From IMG/VR virus record IMGVR_UViG_3300031688_000077, positions 1-31,026 of that record: 31,026 bases of DNA. One strand, written 5' to 3'. Each line of letters starts with the position of its first letter. The first letter of the stretch is position 1. Under the pieces are notes generated by a model. It saw only the letters and a list, made by a program, of their open reading frames with translations. It made no database searches and was not told the DNA's origin. Made by a program: the position numbers and the translations under genes. This stretch comes from a virus. This document shows, one piece after another, positions 14,903 through 21,724 of the stretch.

Positions 14903-16633
14903 TTAGTGTGTGTCTGCCCAACTATTTCCAACTTTAAAGTCTCCTGCAAGGGGGCAGTTGAGTTTGAAATGGAGTCCTGCGGCTTCGACACAACTGGTGG
15001 CGAGGCCTCCGAAAACCTGTGCTTTCTCTGCTCTAACCTCTGTCTGGATTTCATCGTGTATATTCCCTATAAAGTTATAGTCTATACCCCATAGTATAGC
15101 ATATTCGTTAAGTAAGCACAACGCTTTTTTCATTACGATAGCACCTGCTGACTGCAACAAAGTGTTTAGTGCCGCGTGTTCTGACCGTACATAGACCCTT
15201 CGTCCATCCAAGCCATAAACATAACCTCTTCCTGCCGCCATGCCAACTCGTTCTCGTAATCTTCCAAGAGAAGGCGTATTTCTGAGGAACTTGTCCTTAA
15301 GTCTTTTACCATCCTGTTTAGTTCCTCCAACGATACTTCCGATCTTAGCATCTCCGGCCCCATAAAGGAAAGCGTAGATGAAAGTCTTTGCTTGATCTCT
15401 AGTTTCAAGGCCACTAGCCAACTGATTTGCCGTGTGGATGTCTCCCGTGAGAATTTCATTTGTGTATCCCTCGTCATTCATATAATGTGCTAACATTCGC
15501 AATTCCAAGCCGCTTGCGTCCATACCTACCAACTTGTATCCCTCTGGCACAATCCAAACATCTCTGCACTCTCTGCCGTAAGGTGAGTACACTGCGGGAA
15601 TTTGACCCATGTTCGGACTAGAATGTGTCATGCGGCCCGTCACTGCACCGTTGGAATTAACATACCCATGTACCCGCCCGTTGTCCTGAACAGCCTCCAA
15701 CCAACTCTGTACCTGTGCCACACGCTTCTGTATCATAAGATACTCAGCAATCAACGCGGCCTCTGGTATTCCCTTCACTGTACTTAGCACTGCCTCATCA
15801 ACGATGGCCTGTCCTGTCTCAGTGAACTTGGTCGGCTTCCACCCGTAATACTGTAGGTGCTTACCTATCTGCTGTCGTGACCCTAGATTGAACACAGGGA
15901 AGTCTATGCGGCTGAAAGGTGCTACTGCTGTTTGCCATTGCTCACCAAGGAACTTGAGTCCAACAACAGAGAGCGTACCATCCTTCTTAATCTTAGGGGA
16001 AATCTCTTTGATAAATGTCGGTAACGGTTTGAAAACCTTATGTACTTCGTCTTCAAGGTCATTCTTTTTCTCCTTTAATCTAGCTAATAAGTTGTATGAC
16101 TTCTCTTGGTCTAAGAGCCAACCTGTTTTAATCTGGCTTGAAATAATACCCTGTACTTGATGCTCGAGATTAATGCACTCAGGCTCAAAACCCTTAAGCT
16201 CAGAAAGTAATCTCTTGTACACCAACGTATTAACTTTAACATCCTGTACACAATACTCCAACATATCATGCGAGAAATTATCCCAATCATTATAATCACC
16301 TTTTGGTTGGTTTAGTGTCTGTCCCCAACTCTCTAAAGAATGTCCACCGTCCCTTGAGGGATTCGCTAGTCTTGATAGGACTAGGGTGTCCGTAATCTTA
16401 CACTTGCTAAAATCAGTACCTAATAATCTCTCCAACACTGGTATGTCATAGCCAATTATATTATGGCCTATCACTTCACAGTTATCAAAGCCTAGAAGCC
16501 ACTCATTGAAGTCAAACAAGCTGAAGCCGTGAAACTCAAAGAACTCTTCAGTGCCTACAATGTGAGCAACGATACACCACACTTTATCAGGGGTCAGACC
16601 GTTAGCCTCTATGTCAAATACTATTTTCCGCAT
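14903..16633 (-). CDS. polA: DNA polymerase I family replicative polymerase (T7-like) with 3'-5' exonuclease
   Basis: 576 residues. The N-terminal exonuclease shows VFDIEANG (Asp7, Glu9), GHNIIGYDIPVL (Asp63) and YCVQDVKVN (Asp131). Polymerase motif A is LVGMDASGLELRMLAHY (Asp372); motif B is RDQAKTFIYAFLYGAG (Arg412, Lys416, Tyr420, Tyr424); motif C is IHDEIQTEV (Asp527, Glu528). Tyr420 aligns with E. coli Phe762 and T7 Tyr526, the position that affects dideoxynucleotide discrimination and has been linked to phage lifestyle. It is about 130 residues shorter than T7 gp5, so a full thioredoxin-binding insertion is probably absent (inference). It works with the primase-helicase encoded upstream in the operon. 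Confidence 0.96.
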   Translation of the reverse strand: MRKIVFDIEANGLTPDKVWCIVAHIVGTEEFFEFHGFSLFDFNEWLLGFDNCEVIGHNIIGYDIPVLERLLGTDFSKCKITDTLVLSRLANPSRDGGHSLESWGQTLNQPKGDYNDWDNFSHDMLEYCVQDVKVNTLVYKRLLSELKGFEPECINLEHQVQGIISSQIKTGWLLDQEKSYNLLARLKEKKNDLEDEVHKVFKPLPTFIKEISPKIKKDGTLSVVGLKFLGEQWQTAVAPFSRIDFPVFNLGSRQQIGKHLQYYGWKPTKFTETGQAIVDEAVLSTVKGIPEAALIAEYLMIQKRVAQVQSWLEAVQDNGRVHGYVNSNGAVTGRMTHSSPNMGQIPAVYSPYGRECRDVWIVPEGYKLVGMDASGLELRMLAHYMNDEGYTNEILTGDIHTANQLASGLETRDQAKTFIYAFLYGAGDAKIGSIVGGTKQDGKRLKDKFLRNTPSLGRLRERVGMAAGRGYVYGLDGRRVYVRSEHAALNTLLQSAGAIVMKKALCLLNEYAILWGIDYNFIGNIHDEIQTEVRAEKAQVFGGLATSCVEAAGLHFKLNCPLAGDFKVGNSWADTH

Positions 16634-16945
16634 TTAAACCTCTTGGTTTTCCTGTTGTTTTCTATCTCTATAGTCACACCAACCGTTTATAGACTTAAAC
16701 ACTTCCTCAATACTTCTTGCACCTTTGTACCACGACGCGCACGCTTTGTGTCTTGGTGCCCACTTCATACTTGCAGGGGAGATAAAGAAGTAACACTTGC
16801 GGTGGTGAAAACATATCTGACCTGCTCCGTAAGGGTATATCTTCTTCTTACCTAATCTTCTCAACTCATTAATTGAATCTTCTAAAAGTAAAACATCTGT
16901 GTTTTCTGGAGATGTTATTTGATATTGCTGTATTGTGTTTGTCAT
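16634..16945 (-). CDS. Hypothetical protein between polymerase and primase-helicase (103 aa)
   Basis: Start chosen at ATG 16945, 7 bases after GGAG; a longer in-frame start exists 18 bases upstream but lacks a ribosome site. The stop abuts the polymerase start and the start follows the primase-helicase stop by a single base, so it is tightly embedded in the replication operon. The C-terminal half is unusual: PYGAGQICFHHRKCYFFISP and WAPRHKACASWYKGARS, with Cys and His residues that might bind a metal. No family is recognised. Polymerase accessory factor or nuclease are guesses that the sequence does not settle. Confidence 0.7.
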   Translation of the reverse strand: MTNTIQQYQITSPENTDVLLLEDSINELRRLGKKKIYPYGAGQICFHHRKCYFFISPASMKWAPRHKACASWYKGARSIEEVFKSINGWCDYRDRKQQENQEV

Positions 16946-16946
16946 A

Positions 16947-18563
16947 TTAAAACTCCGTCTCATTACCTACTGGACAACTGGTTTCTATCATTCTACCAGA
17001 CTCCTTATCATAATACAGGTAACAGGCCGGCCCTGTCAAGCCCACGAACCTATTTTTTAACACTCTCACACAGGTTGTGTTCCGTGTCTCAGGGTCTTTG
17101 TGTTGCTGATCTCGCTCTAGGCCAATAACAATGTCGCTAAGTTGCGCGATTGCCGCTGATCCTCTGAGTTCTCCCAAACTAATCTTACCGCCATCTTCAT
17201 GTGCCTTTGAGCCGCTAGGTCTACGCAGGTGCGATACTAGGAATAGCCCTACACCTGTCTCTTGTACTAGCTTACGCAAATTGGTCATGATACTGTCAAT
17301 AGCTTTACGCTCGTCCCCGTTGTCCTGATCGCTGACCACGATGCTGAGGTGATCCAAGATGATCCACTTGCAGTCCAAGCCCTTAGCCATGTAACGTATG
17401 CGGCCTAACAGGTTGTCCTCGCTTGTGGAACCCCAATGATCAAACAAGAAGATACGGCCTGAGCCTAACGTCCTGTCCCAGTATCCCTTCTTCTCTTCCT
17501 TGCTAACAGTCTTGTCTAGGTGTAACTGCTTGTTAGCCTCAATGGACATGATGCCCAACGCTGTCTTGGGGATGTCCTCCTCCAAGGCTAGGATGCCAAT
17601 GTTGTCCTCAGTAGCACCTAGCAGGTAATGCTCTAGCTCTCTGACTATCTGAGACTTACCCATGCCTGAGCCTGACGTAATGGTGACTAGCTCCTTCCTG
17701 CGGAAGCCGTGGGTCATCTCATTGAGACAGCCCCAAGGGTACAGGATAGACTTAACGTCAGCCTGTTCAACGATCATGTCCCAAGTATCACTGCCTGACA
17801 CAATGCCATCGGGTTGGTACGTCTTAGCGTTCCACCACTCTTTGACAAAGCTCTGCACCTTGTTAGCCTTGAGCATGTCCCCTGCGTCCTTCATAGGCAG
17901 AGTGACGTTCTTAGCTTTGTTGGGGGTGAATAAATCAAGGACTGACTTGGCCGCCTCCTGTCCTGCCTTGTCATTATCAAAACAGATTACGACGTTATCA
18001 AATGACTCTAACCACTCAAGGTTTTCTTTAATGTCCTTTGATGCTCCGCTTGCGCCACTTCTAATGGAGACAACGGGCCATTTCCCGTCGAACATTTCGT
18101 GAACTGCAAGTGCGTCTGCCTCGCCCTCTGTGATCGTAACGTACTTACCGCCACCCTTGAAAGCCTGTTGCCCGAACAACCCAACATTGCCAAACTCCCC
18201 TGTTGCATAAAAACCCTTGTTGTCCACAATGCGAACCTTAGTACCCGTAGGTGTACCTGAGTCCTTGTCGTGGTATGGATAGTGGTGCTTGACAATTTGC
18301 CCCTGTGCGCTGTACTCAACCGTCACACCATACTTCTGTGCTATTGATTGACTGATACGCCTGTCAGGGATTGCCGCTACTATTCCTGTCATCTCTAATC
18401 GCCTCGCTCGACTTGGTGTTACATTTACAACTTGACCAGTGCCTCTCTCGTAATGGTCACAACCGCCTGTAAAACAAACGGCATGACCATCGGAGTACCT
18501 CGCTAAGTTGTCCTGTGAGCCACACGCAGGGCATGGCTCATGTTTAACAAAGGTTGATGACAC
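16947..18563 (-). CDS. Bifunctional DNA primase-helicase (T7 gp4-like)
   Basis: 538 residues. The N-terminal zinc finger has CPAC (Cys11, Cys14) and HAVCFTGGC (Cys30, Cys35). The TOPRIM primase core shows VTITEGEADALA (Glu146, Asp150) and VVICFDNDKAG (Asp196, Asp198). The RecA-like helicase domain has Walker A SGSGMGKS (Lys303), ILALEEDIPKT, Walker B KWIILDHLS (Asp404) and FLVSHLRRP. It makes RNA primers and unwinds the fork as a hexameric ring. Length is close to T7 gp4 (566). The gene looks GC-richer than the late genes. It lies directly after the SSB-like gene and upstream of the polymerase. Confidence 0.96.
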   Translation of the reverse strand: MSSTFVKHEPCPACGSQDNLARYSDGHAVCFTGGCDHYERGTGQVVNVTPSRARRLEMTGIVAAIPDRRISQSIAQKYGVTVEYSAQGQIVKHHYPYHDKDSGTPTGTKVRIVDNKGFYATGEFGNVGLFGQQAFKGGGKYVTITEGEADALAVHEMFDGKWPVVSIRSGASGASKDIKENLEWLESFDNVVICFDNDKAGQEAAKSVLDLFTPNKAKNVTLPMKDAGDMLKANKVQSFVKEWWNAKTYQPDGIVSGSDTWDMIVEQADVKSILYPWGCLNEMTHGFRRKELVTITSGSGMGKSQIVRELEHYLLGATEDNIGILALEEDIPKTALGIMSIEANKQLHLDKTVSKEEKKGYWDRTLGSGRIFLFDHWGSTSEDNLLGRIRYMAKGLDCKWIILDHLSIVVSDQDNGDERKAIDSIMTNLRKLVQETGVGLFLVSHLRRPSGSKAHEDGGKISLGELRGSAAIAQLSDIVIGLERDQQHKDPETRNTTCVRVLKNRFVGLTGPACYLYYDKESGRMIETSCPVGNETEF

Positions 18564-18565
18564 TT

Positions 18566-18931
18566 CTAAAACTCCCCTCCGCTAGTGTCTTCCGCTACCT
18601 CTAAGACCTTGATCTTATTCAGATAGGTTGATACACCGTGCACAGGATGCTCTTGACCTTCTGCGTACAACAGCCGCACCTTAGACCCTCGACCTATCCG
18701 ACCCTTGAAGGGCGAACCCTCAGCGTCCAAGACAGGCACATCATACTTAGTGCTGAACTTGCGCTGTTTGACACCTTCATACTCTCGCATCTTGACACCC
18801 TTAGATGATAACTCATCCGCGGTGGTGTCGTCTAAAGACAACACGACAGAGAATTTACCAGTTGATTGGCCCTGATACATTTCGTGTTCATCAAGATTCT
18901 CAAACGCTAATAAACCTTCTAATACTGCCAT
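18566..18931 (-). CDS. Single-stranded DNA-binding protein (T7 gp2.5-like role)
   Basis: 121 residues from ATG 18931. It is beta-rich with an OB-like feel (LEGLLAFENLDEHEMYQG, GKFSVVLSLDD, GRGSKVRLLYAEG, YLNKIKVLEV) and ends in an acidic tail with a terminal aromatic residue, EVAEDTSGGEF, the arrangement by which phage SSBs contact polymerase and helicase. It is shorter than T7 gp2.5 (232), so the family match is by features and by being next to primase-helicase. It is the first gene after a 162-base gap containing a promoter, and so should head the replication operon. Confidence 0.75.
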   Translation of the reverse strand: MAVLEGLLAFENLDEHEMYQGQSTGKFSVVLSLDDTTADELSSKGVKMREYEGVKQRKFSTKYDVPVLDAEGSPFKGRIGRGSKVRLLYAEGQEHPVHGVSTYLNKIKVLEVAEDTSGGEF

Positions 18932-19025
18932 AATTACTTCCTCAGTGGTTGTGATCCATACCTTAGGATCGTTTGGTTAATACTATAATTATATATTAAA
19001 AATTTTCCCTCTAATACATAAGTAT

Positions 19026-19055
19026 AGTATAACATGAATTAGGGCATAACCTCAA
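19026..19055 (-). promoter_or_regulatory. Sigma70-type promoter for the replication operon
   Basis: On the minus strand TTGAGG (19055-19050) is 18 bases from TATACT (19031-19026), within the 162-base gap ahead of the SSB gene. The gap is otherwise AT-rich with no other gene. Promoter match is moderate: four of six bases at -35 and five of six at -10. Confidence 0.5.
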
Positions 19056-19093
19056 TCATTTAAAGTTATACCCATTATTCATATAATAAATAC

Positions 19094-19294
19094 CTAACCC
19101 TCCAAGTCTGCTAATAGTTCTAATGGGTTGTCTAGACCTTCAAGAATGATCTGCATAGGGCTTTCCTCTCTTAATGCCTCCGTGGACGCACTAAGGCAGT
19201 TGGAACACAACTCCGAATAATCCCCCGTTATTCTGTCAATACGCTTAAGCTCGTATTCGTTCATAATCACATCACATGCTTTGCATCTACTCAT
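19094..19294 (-). CDS. Small zinc-ribbon protein
   Basis: 66 residues from ATG 19294. Two CxxC knuckles, CKAC (Cys4, Cys7) and CSNC (Cys30, Cys33), are 22 residues apart, forming a likely zinc ribbon; the rest (MQIILEGLDNPLELLADLEG) is acidic. Small zinc-ribbon proteins starting MSRCKAC are common in phage early regions and may bind DNA or host RNA polymerase; no specific partner can be given. It overlaps the next upstream gene by 4 bases (ATGA). Confidence 0.7.
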   Translation of the reverse strand: MSRCKACDVIMNEYELKRIDRITGDYSELCSNCLSASTEALREESPMQIILEGLDNPLELLADLEG

Positions 19295-19509
19295 TTAAAC
19301 ACCTCGTTATATCTCTTTGTCATATTCTCATATGAATTATTATAATATTCATCCGTCATCTGCTTAGTTACTCTCGCCATTAGCTCAGAGAGGGGCATAC
19401 AATACACTTGGTACTCTATTAACTCATTGACCATGTTCTGTGCTTCTGGCTCTATCCACTCGCTAGGCTCGTATTCATAGCCTAGTAGTTCCTCTTTTAT
19501 TTTACTCAT
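19291..19509 (-). CDS. Small hypothetical protein (72 aa)
   Basis: 72 residues from ATG 19509, overlapping both neighbours by 4-8 bases. Acidic N-terminal half (YEYEPSEWIEPEAQNMVNEL) and a helical second half with Met/Tyr/Asn-rich MTDEYYNNSYENMTKRYNE. No family is recognised. The overlap pattern shows it belongs to the tightly packed early-gene cluster. Confidence 0.6.
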   Translation of the reverse strand: MSKIKEELLGYEYEPSEWIEPEAQNMVNELIEYQVYCMPLSELMARVTKQMTDEYYNNSYENMTKRYNEVFK

Positions 19510-19723
19510 AATCCTCTAGTTCCTCAGTAGTGTAGACATAACCAAAAGTAATAGTTAGTAGTGGTAATAGTATCACGGTTCCGTTAAAGGGTAAAGCGGT
19601 AACTTCACCACTCTCTGCATTATATACCCATACAGGCCGACTATCCGCAAATTCTATGTCGATACCCGTGCCATTCCTATATTCAATATTCAGCGTGTTT
19701 TTACCTATTCGCCAACTAAACAT
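19502..19723 (-). CDS. Small hypothetical protein (73 aa)
   Basis: 73 residues from ATG 19723. Beta-like, with little helix: MFSWRIGKNTLNIEYRNGTG, then SGEVTALPFNGTVILLPLLTI and an acidic end EELEDYE. The hydrophobic VILLPLLTITFGYVY stretch is too short and mixed to call a membrane segment with confidence. It overlaps both neighbours by 8 bases. No function is recognised. Confidence 0.55.
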   Translation of the reverse strand: MFSWRIGKNTLNIEYRNGTGIDIEFADSRPVWVYNAESGEVTALPFNGTVILLPLLTITFGYVYTTEELEDYE

Positions 19724-19889
19724 TGTCCACCTCCATTAATCCTGCTTTAGCTTTGAGTGACGCTATAGCCGCGTCTATCTCCCATTTTTGCATAGGCTCA
19801 TACTCGTATGCATCCGGTAACTCTTGGGTGTCGTTATAGCATTCGTCACCGTGTAACCAATCCTCACAACTTCCATTCCAACCACTCAT
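19716..19889 (-). CDS. Small acidic hypothetical protein (57 aa)
   Basis: ATG 19889 to TAG 19716, reading MSGWNGSCEDWLHGDECYND..., then YEYEPMQKWEIDAAIASLKA and ending MEVDNV. It fills what would otherwise be a gap, overlaps the upstream stop through ATGA and the downstream start by 8 bases, which supports a real gene. Two Cys and several Trp residues in the N-terminal half. No family is recognised. Confidence 0.6.
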   Translation of the reverse strand: MSGWNGSCEDWLHGDECYNDTQELPDAYEYEPMQKWEIDAAIASLKAKAGLMEVDNV

Positions 19890-20053
19890 AAGTCACCCCC
19901 AAGCACTACAACTGCCATTATATACAATATAAGGGCTATCACAGCCGTTCCAAGGCTTAAGAGTCCCCAACCTACCACATCGACTATAAACGTCTTACGT
20001 GCGTCTCTGTGGGCTTCTCGCTTGTTCATCAATATCTTTGCTTTATTCATCAT
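19886..20053 (-). CDS. Small single-pass membrane protein (55 aa)
   Basis: ATG 20053 (or the adjacent ATG 20050) follows AGAGGA by 4-7 bases, making this start better than the upstream in-frame start. The N-terminal half is basic (MMNKAKILMNKREAHRDARK); the C-terminal half is one hydrophobic helix (WGLLSLGTAVIALILYIMAV) ending GGDL. Topology should be cytoplasmic basic head and one membrane span. An early phage protein that acts at the host membrane (for example in superinfection exclusion) is possible but not shown. Confidence 0.55.
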   Translation of the reverse strand: MMNKAKILMNKREAHRDARKTFIVDVVGWGLLSLGTAVIALILYIMAVVVLGGDL

Positions 20054-20147
20054 TGTTCCTCTTGTTATGTTTTTGCTGAATGATTTGCTCCGACTCCCAT
20101 ACCGCATAGAGGCCGGAGGCTATTAATAGTACGCTCATTATTACCAT
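20043..20147 (-). CDS. Tiny hydrophobic peptide (34 aa)
   Basis: ATG 20147, with AAGGG 8 bases upstream and overlapping the previous stop (TAATG), to TAA 20043. It reads MVIMSVLLIASGLYAVWESE and then a polar QIIQQKHNKRNNDE tail. Short hydrophobic start, charged end: a signal-anchor-like peptide. The exact fit between two neighbours with overlaps on both sides is the main evidence. Confidence 0.45.
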   Translation of the reverse strand: MVIMSVLLIASGLYAVWESEQIIQQKHNKRNNDE

Positions 20148-20296
20148 TATTCAACCCTTCTATGGTTTAAATATCGACCAATACGGATCACCTTGTGTGC
20201 TTTATCTACTGGCATTCCGTAGTATTCCGCGAATCGTTCAACGGTCAAAAAGTTATTGAACCAGTCAAGATACAGAGTTTCTATTTTGTGTTTCAT
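20147..20296 (-). CDS. Small conserved-type phage protein (49 aa)
   Basis: ATG 20296 in an ATGA overlap with the upstream stop, with GAGGTGATAGC ahead of it as ribosome site. Contains LYLDWFNNFLTVERFAEYYG followed by MPVDKAHKVIRIGRYL. The pattern Y-L-D-W/Y-x-N-N-F-L-T-V/I-E-R-F-A-E-x-Y-G is one I recognise from many unnamed small phage and prophage proteins; no function is established. It may be a helical DNA- or protein-binding module (inference). Confidence 0.65.
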   Translation of the reverse strand: MKHKIETLYLDWFNNFLTVERFAEYYGMPVDKAHKVIRIGRYLNHRRVE

Positions 20297-20529
20297 GCTA
20301 TCACCTCGATTCCTTTTATGTGTTTAAACGGCACACTACTGGCTATGCCGTATACGCCTATACAAGCAGTTAATTCGCTGTTAGTGTGCGCTGTGCCCCA
20401 CGTATGGGACAAATAACGGTCATTCATGTTTGGAAAATCAATTACCTCGACTGGTAATTCCTTTTTGTTTACGCTGTTATATTCAGCGACTGTTTTATAT
20501 TTAACATTAAAAGCATGAATGTTTCTCAT
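20293..20529 (-). CDS. Small hypothetical protein (78 aa)
   Basis: ATG 20529 has GGAGG 5 bases upstream, so it is preferred over an in-frame TTG at 20541. The product begins MRNIHAFNVKYKTVAEYNSV and contains NMNDRYLSHTWGTAHTNSEL and CIGVYGIASSVPFKHIKG. No family is recognised. It follows the 277-residue gene by one base, so both are probably co-translated. Confidence 0.6.
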   Translation of the reverse strand: MRNIHAFNVKYKTVAEYNSVNKKELPVEVIDFPNMNDRYLSHTWGTAHTNSELTACIGVYGIASSVPFKHIKGIEVIA

Positions 20530-20530
20530 A

Positions 20531-21364
20531 TTATCCTCCAATTGCTATTATATCATTGAATTCTAGCACGTTAGCACTAGTCACAAAGAACGAATCCGAC
20601 CGTAGATTGTCGCTTGCACGTTCCTTTTTGTTGCTACCTTTGCGCGTTAATGTACCAACTACGTTATCATCTAGGTGTCGCAGGTCTGTAGTGTCGAATG
20701 ATTTTAGACCGTGGTTAATCTGTAGCTCATCACCTGCTAGACCTTTAGTATTATACGCCATAGCAATACGATACTTAGCGTTAACCGCCTTACGTAGCGC
20801 GGCTTTGCTTTGGGTGCTGTACATACTACCGCTAAACGTAAGATCGAAGTTTGGCAGTCTGTTCTTGCGCACACGGCTTAAAATTTTACTATAGTCATAA
20901 AACATAGAGTCAGGCCGTTGCACCATAATATCAGTGAAATCTACATCACTCGTGCCGTTCAGCCTAAACAGCGCAGGTATGCCAGTTTTTAACGCTTTGC
21001 GTTCCGCTTTGTCTATCTCTGATAACATAGCACTCTCAAACATAGCAGGACGTAATAACATTAATACGGTGCGTTTGGTGGCCGCATTCTGACCGACCGA
21101 CATACCTAGTTGGCCGCTAGATATCAAACAAGGTGCCTTGCATCCTGCTAGATCAGCAAAGCTACAAAGTGTTTCCGTGGCTACCTTATCAGCCGGTTGT
21201 AGATACATAACATACGTATCATATTTATCAGCACCTTTTTCTACCTTTAGACTGCTACCGAAGAAGCGCATGGGTTTATTAAGATAGTCTAGGTTATCAA
21301 TGCACCATTGTTTGGCCGTTGAATTGATCAACGCGGTTGCTTGTATCTCTGTTAATGTGATCAT
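20531..21364 (-). CDS. Phage protein of possible gp88-like type (277 aa)
   Basis: 277 residues from ATG 21364. A cysteine cluster CSFADLAGCKAPC (Cys67, Cys75, Cys79) is followed by LISSGQLGM and AATKRTVLMLL, then ALFRLNGTSDVDFTDIM (residues 131-147) and MFYDYSKI. The Cys-rich patch, the R-x-N-G-T-S-D segment and a later YDYSK are features I associate with proteins of the mycobacteriophage L5 gp88-like family and its relatives in plasmids and marine phages; this recognition is tentative. Biochemical role is unknown to me; the Cys cluster may hold a metal. It is the largest unexplained early gene and lies downstream of a striking hairpin. Confidence 0.55.
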   Translation of the reverse strand: MITLTEIQATALINSTAKQWCIDNLDYLNKPMRFFGSSLKVEKGADKYDTYVMYLQPADKVATETLCSFADLAGCKAPCLISSGQLGMSVGQNAATKRTVLMLLRPAMFESAMLSEIDKAERKALKTGIPALFRLNGTSDVDFTDIMVQRPDSMFYDYSKILSRVRKNRLPNFDLTFSGSMYSTQSKAALRKAVNAKYRIAMAYNTKGLAGDELQINHGLKSFDTTDLRHLDDNVVGTLTRKGSNKKERASDNLRSDSFFVTSANVLEFNDIIAIGG

Positions 21365-21385
21365 ATCTATATACCCGTGGTTTAA

Positions 21386-21436
21386 ATTGATTTGCTAATG
21401 ACTGCCAGTGTATACGACAGTCATAGGTAAATCAAT
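21386..21436. repeat. Two-stage inverted repeat (hairpin or operator)
   Basis: ATTGATTT (21386-21393) pairs with AAATCAAT (21429-21436), and ATGACTG (21398-21404) pairs with CAGTCAT (21418-21424), separated by 4-base internal loops and a 13-base central loop holding GTATAC. It spans the whole gap between two minus-strand genes, overlapping the stop codon of the upstream one by a base. No long T-run follows, so it may be an attenuator, RNA-processing site or protein-binding site rather than a simple terminator. Confidence 0.65.
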
Positions 21437-21627
21437 TATGCAAAGTAGTTATCATTCAATCTCAACATATATGACCCGTTACTGTGGGGCATTGCCGTCA
21501 TGACTTCCGTGTCGTCGTCGTCCAGTGCCTTGACCCATCCATCGCTATCAGTGACAGTAAAACCACCGGCCTTTAATTGCTTGACTAAGGTGTTGACCTC
21601 TCGTTTGTTTTTCATAAACTTGACCAT
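21436..21627 (-). CDS. Small early protein (63 aa), first gene of the minus-strand block
   Basis: 63 residues from ATG 21627, with AGG 7 bases upstream. Basic N-terminal helix (MVKFMKNKREVNTLVKQLK), then AGGFTVTDSDGWVKALDDDD and a beta-like end PHSNGSYMLRLNDNYFA. No family is recognised. The 5' leader contains a promoter, a small hairpin and a Fur-box-like sequence, so it is the gene most directly exposed to that control. It could be an early host-takeover or regulatory protein (inference). Confidence 0.6.
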   Translation of the reverse strand: MVKFMKNKREVNTLVKQLKAGGFTVTDSDGWVKALDDDDTEVMTAMPHSNGSYMLRLNDNYFA

Positions 21628-21645
21628 GCTATGCCTACCTTTAGT

Positions 21646-21660
21646 TGATAATGATTCTCA
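21646..21660. promoter_or_regulatory. Fur-box-like operator
   Basis: TGATAATGATTCTCA matches the 7-1-7 inverted-repeat form of the Fur consensus (TGATAAT-N-ATTATCA, read on either strand) at all but one of 14 defined positions, and the 19-base form GATAATGATAATCATTATC at 15 of 19. It lies between the minus-strand promoter and the first minus-strand gene, about 30-45 bases after the predicted transcript start. Confidence 0.55.
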
Positions 21661-21664
21661 TTTA

Positions 21665-21683
21665 CAAGGGATCATTTCCCTTG
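21665..21683. repeat. Short hairpin in the early leader
   Basis: CAAGGGA (21665-21671) pairs with TCCCTTG (21677-21683) around a 5-base loop, directly after the predicted minus-strand start site and before the Fur-box-like site. It could stabilise the 5' end of the early transcript or serve as a binding site; the function is unknown. Confidence 0.4.
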
Positions 21684-21695
21684 CCTCTTGCACCC

Positions 21696-21724
21696 ATTAT
21701 AGGGCCTGAACAGCTACATGCTAA
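21696..21724 (-). promoter_or_regulatory. Sigma70-type early promoter
   Basis: On the minus strand TTAGCA (21724-21719) is 17 bases from a perfect TATAAT (21701-21696). It points at the gene at 21627 and thus the whole early block. The predicted start lies near 21689. Confidence 0.6.

Noticed and set aside
15166-15477. 103-codon minus-strand frame within the DNA polymerase gene
   Set aside because: It lies wholly inside the well-supported polymerase reading frame, in another frame, and shows no recognisable protein features.
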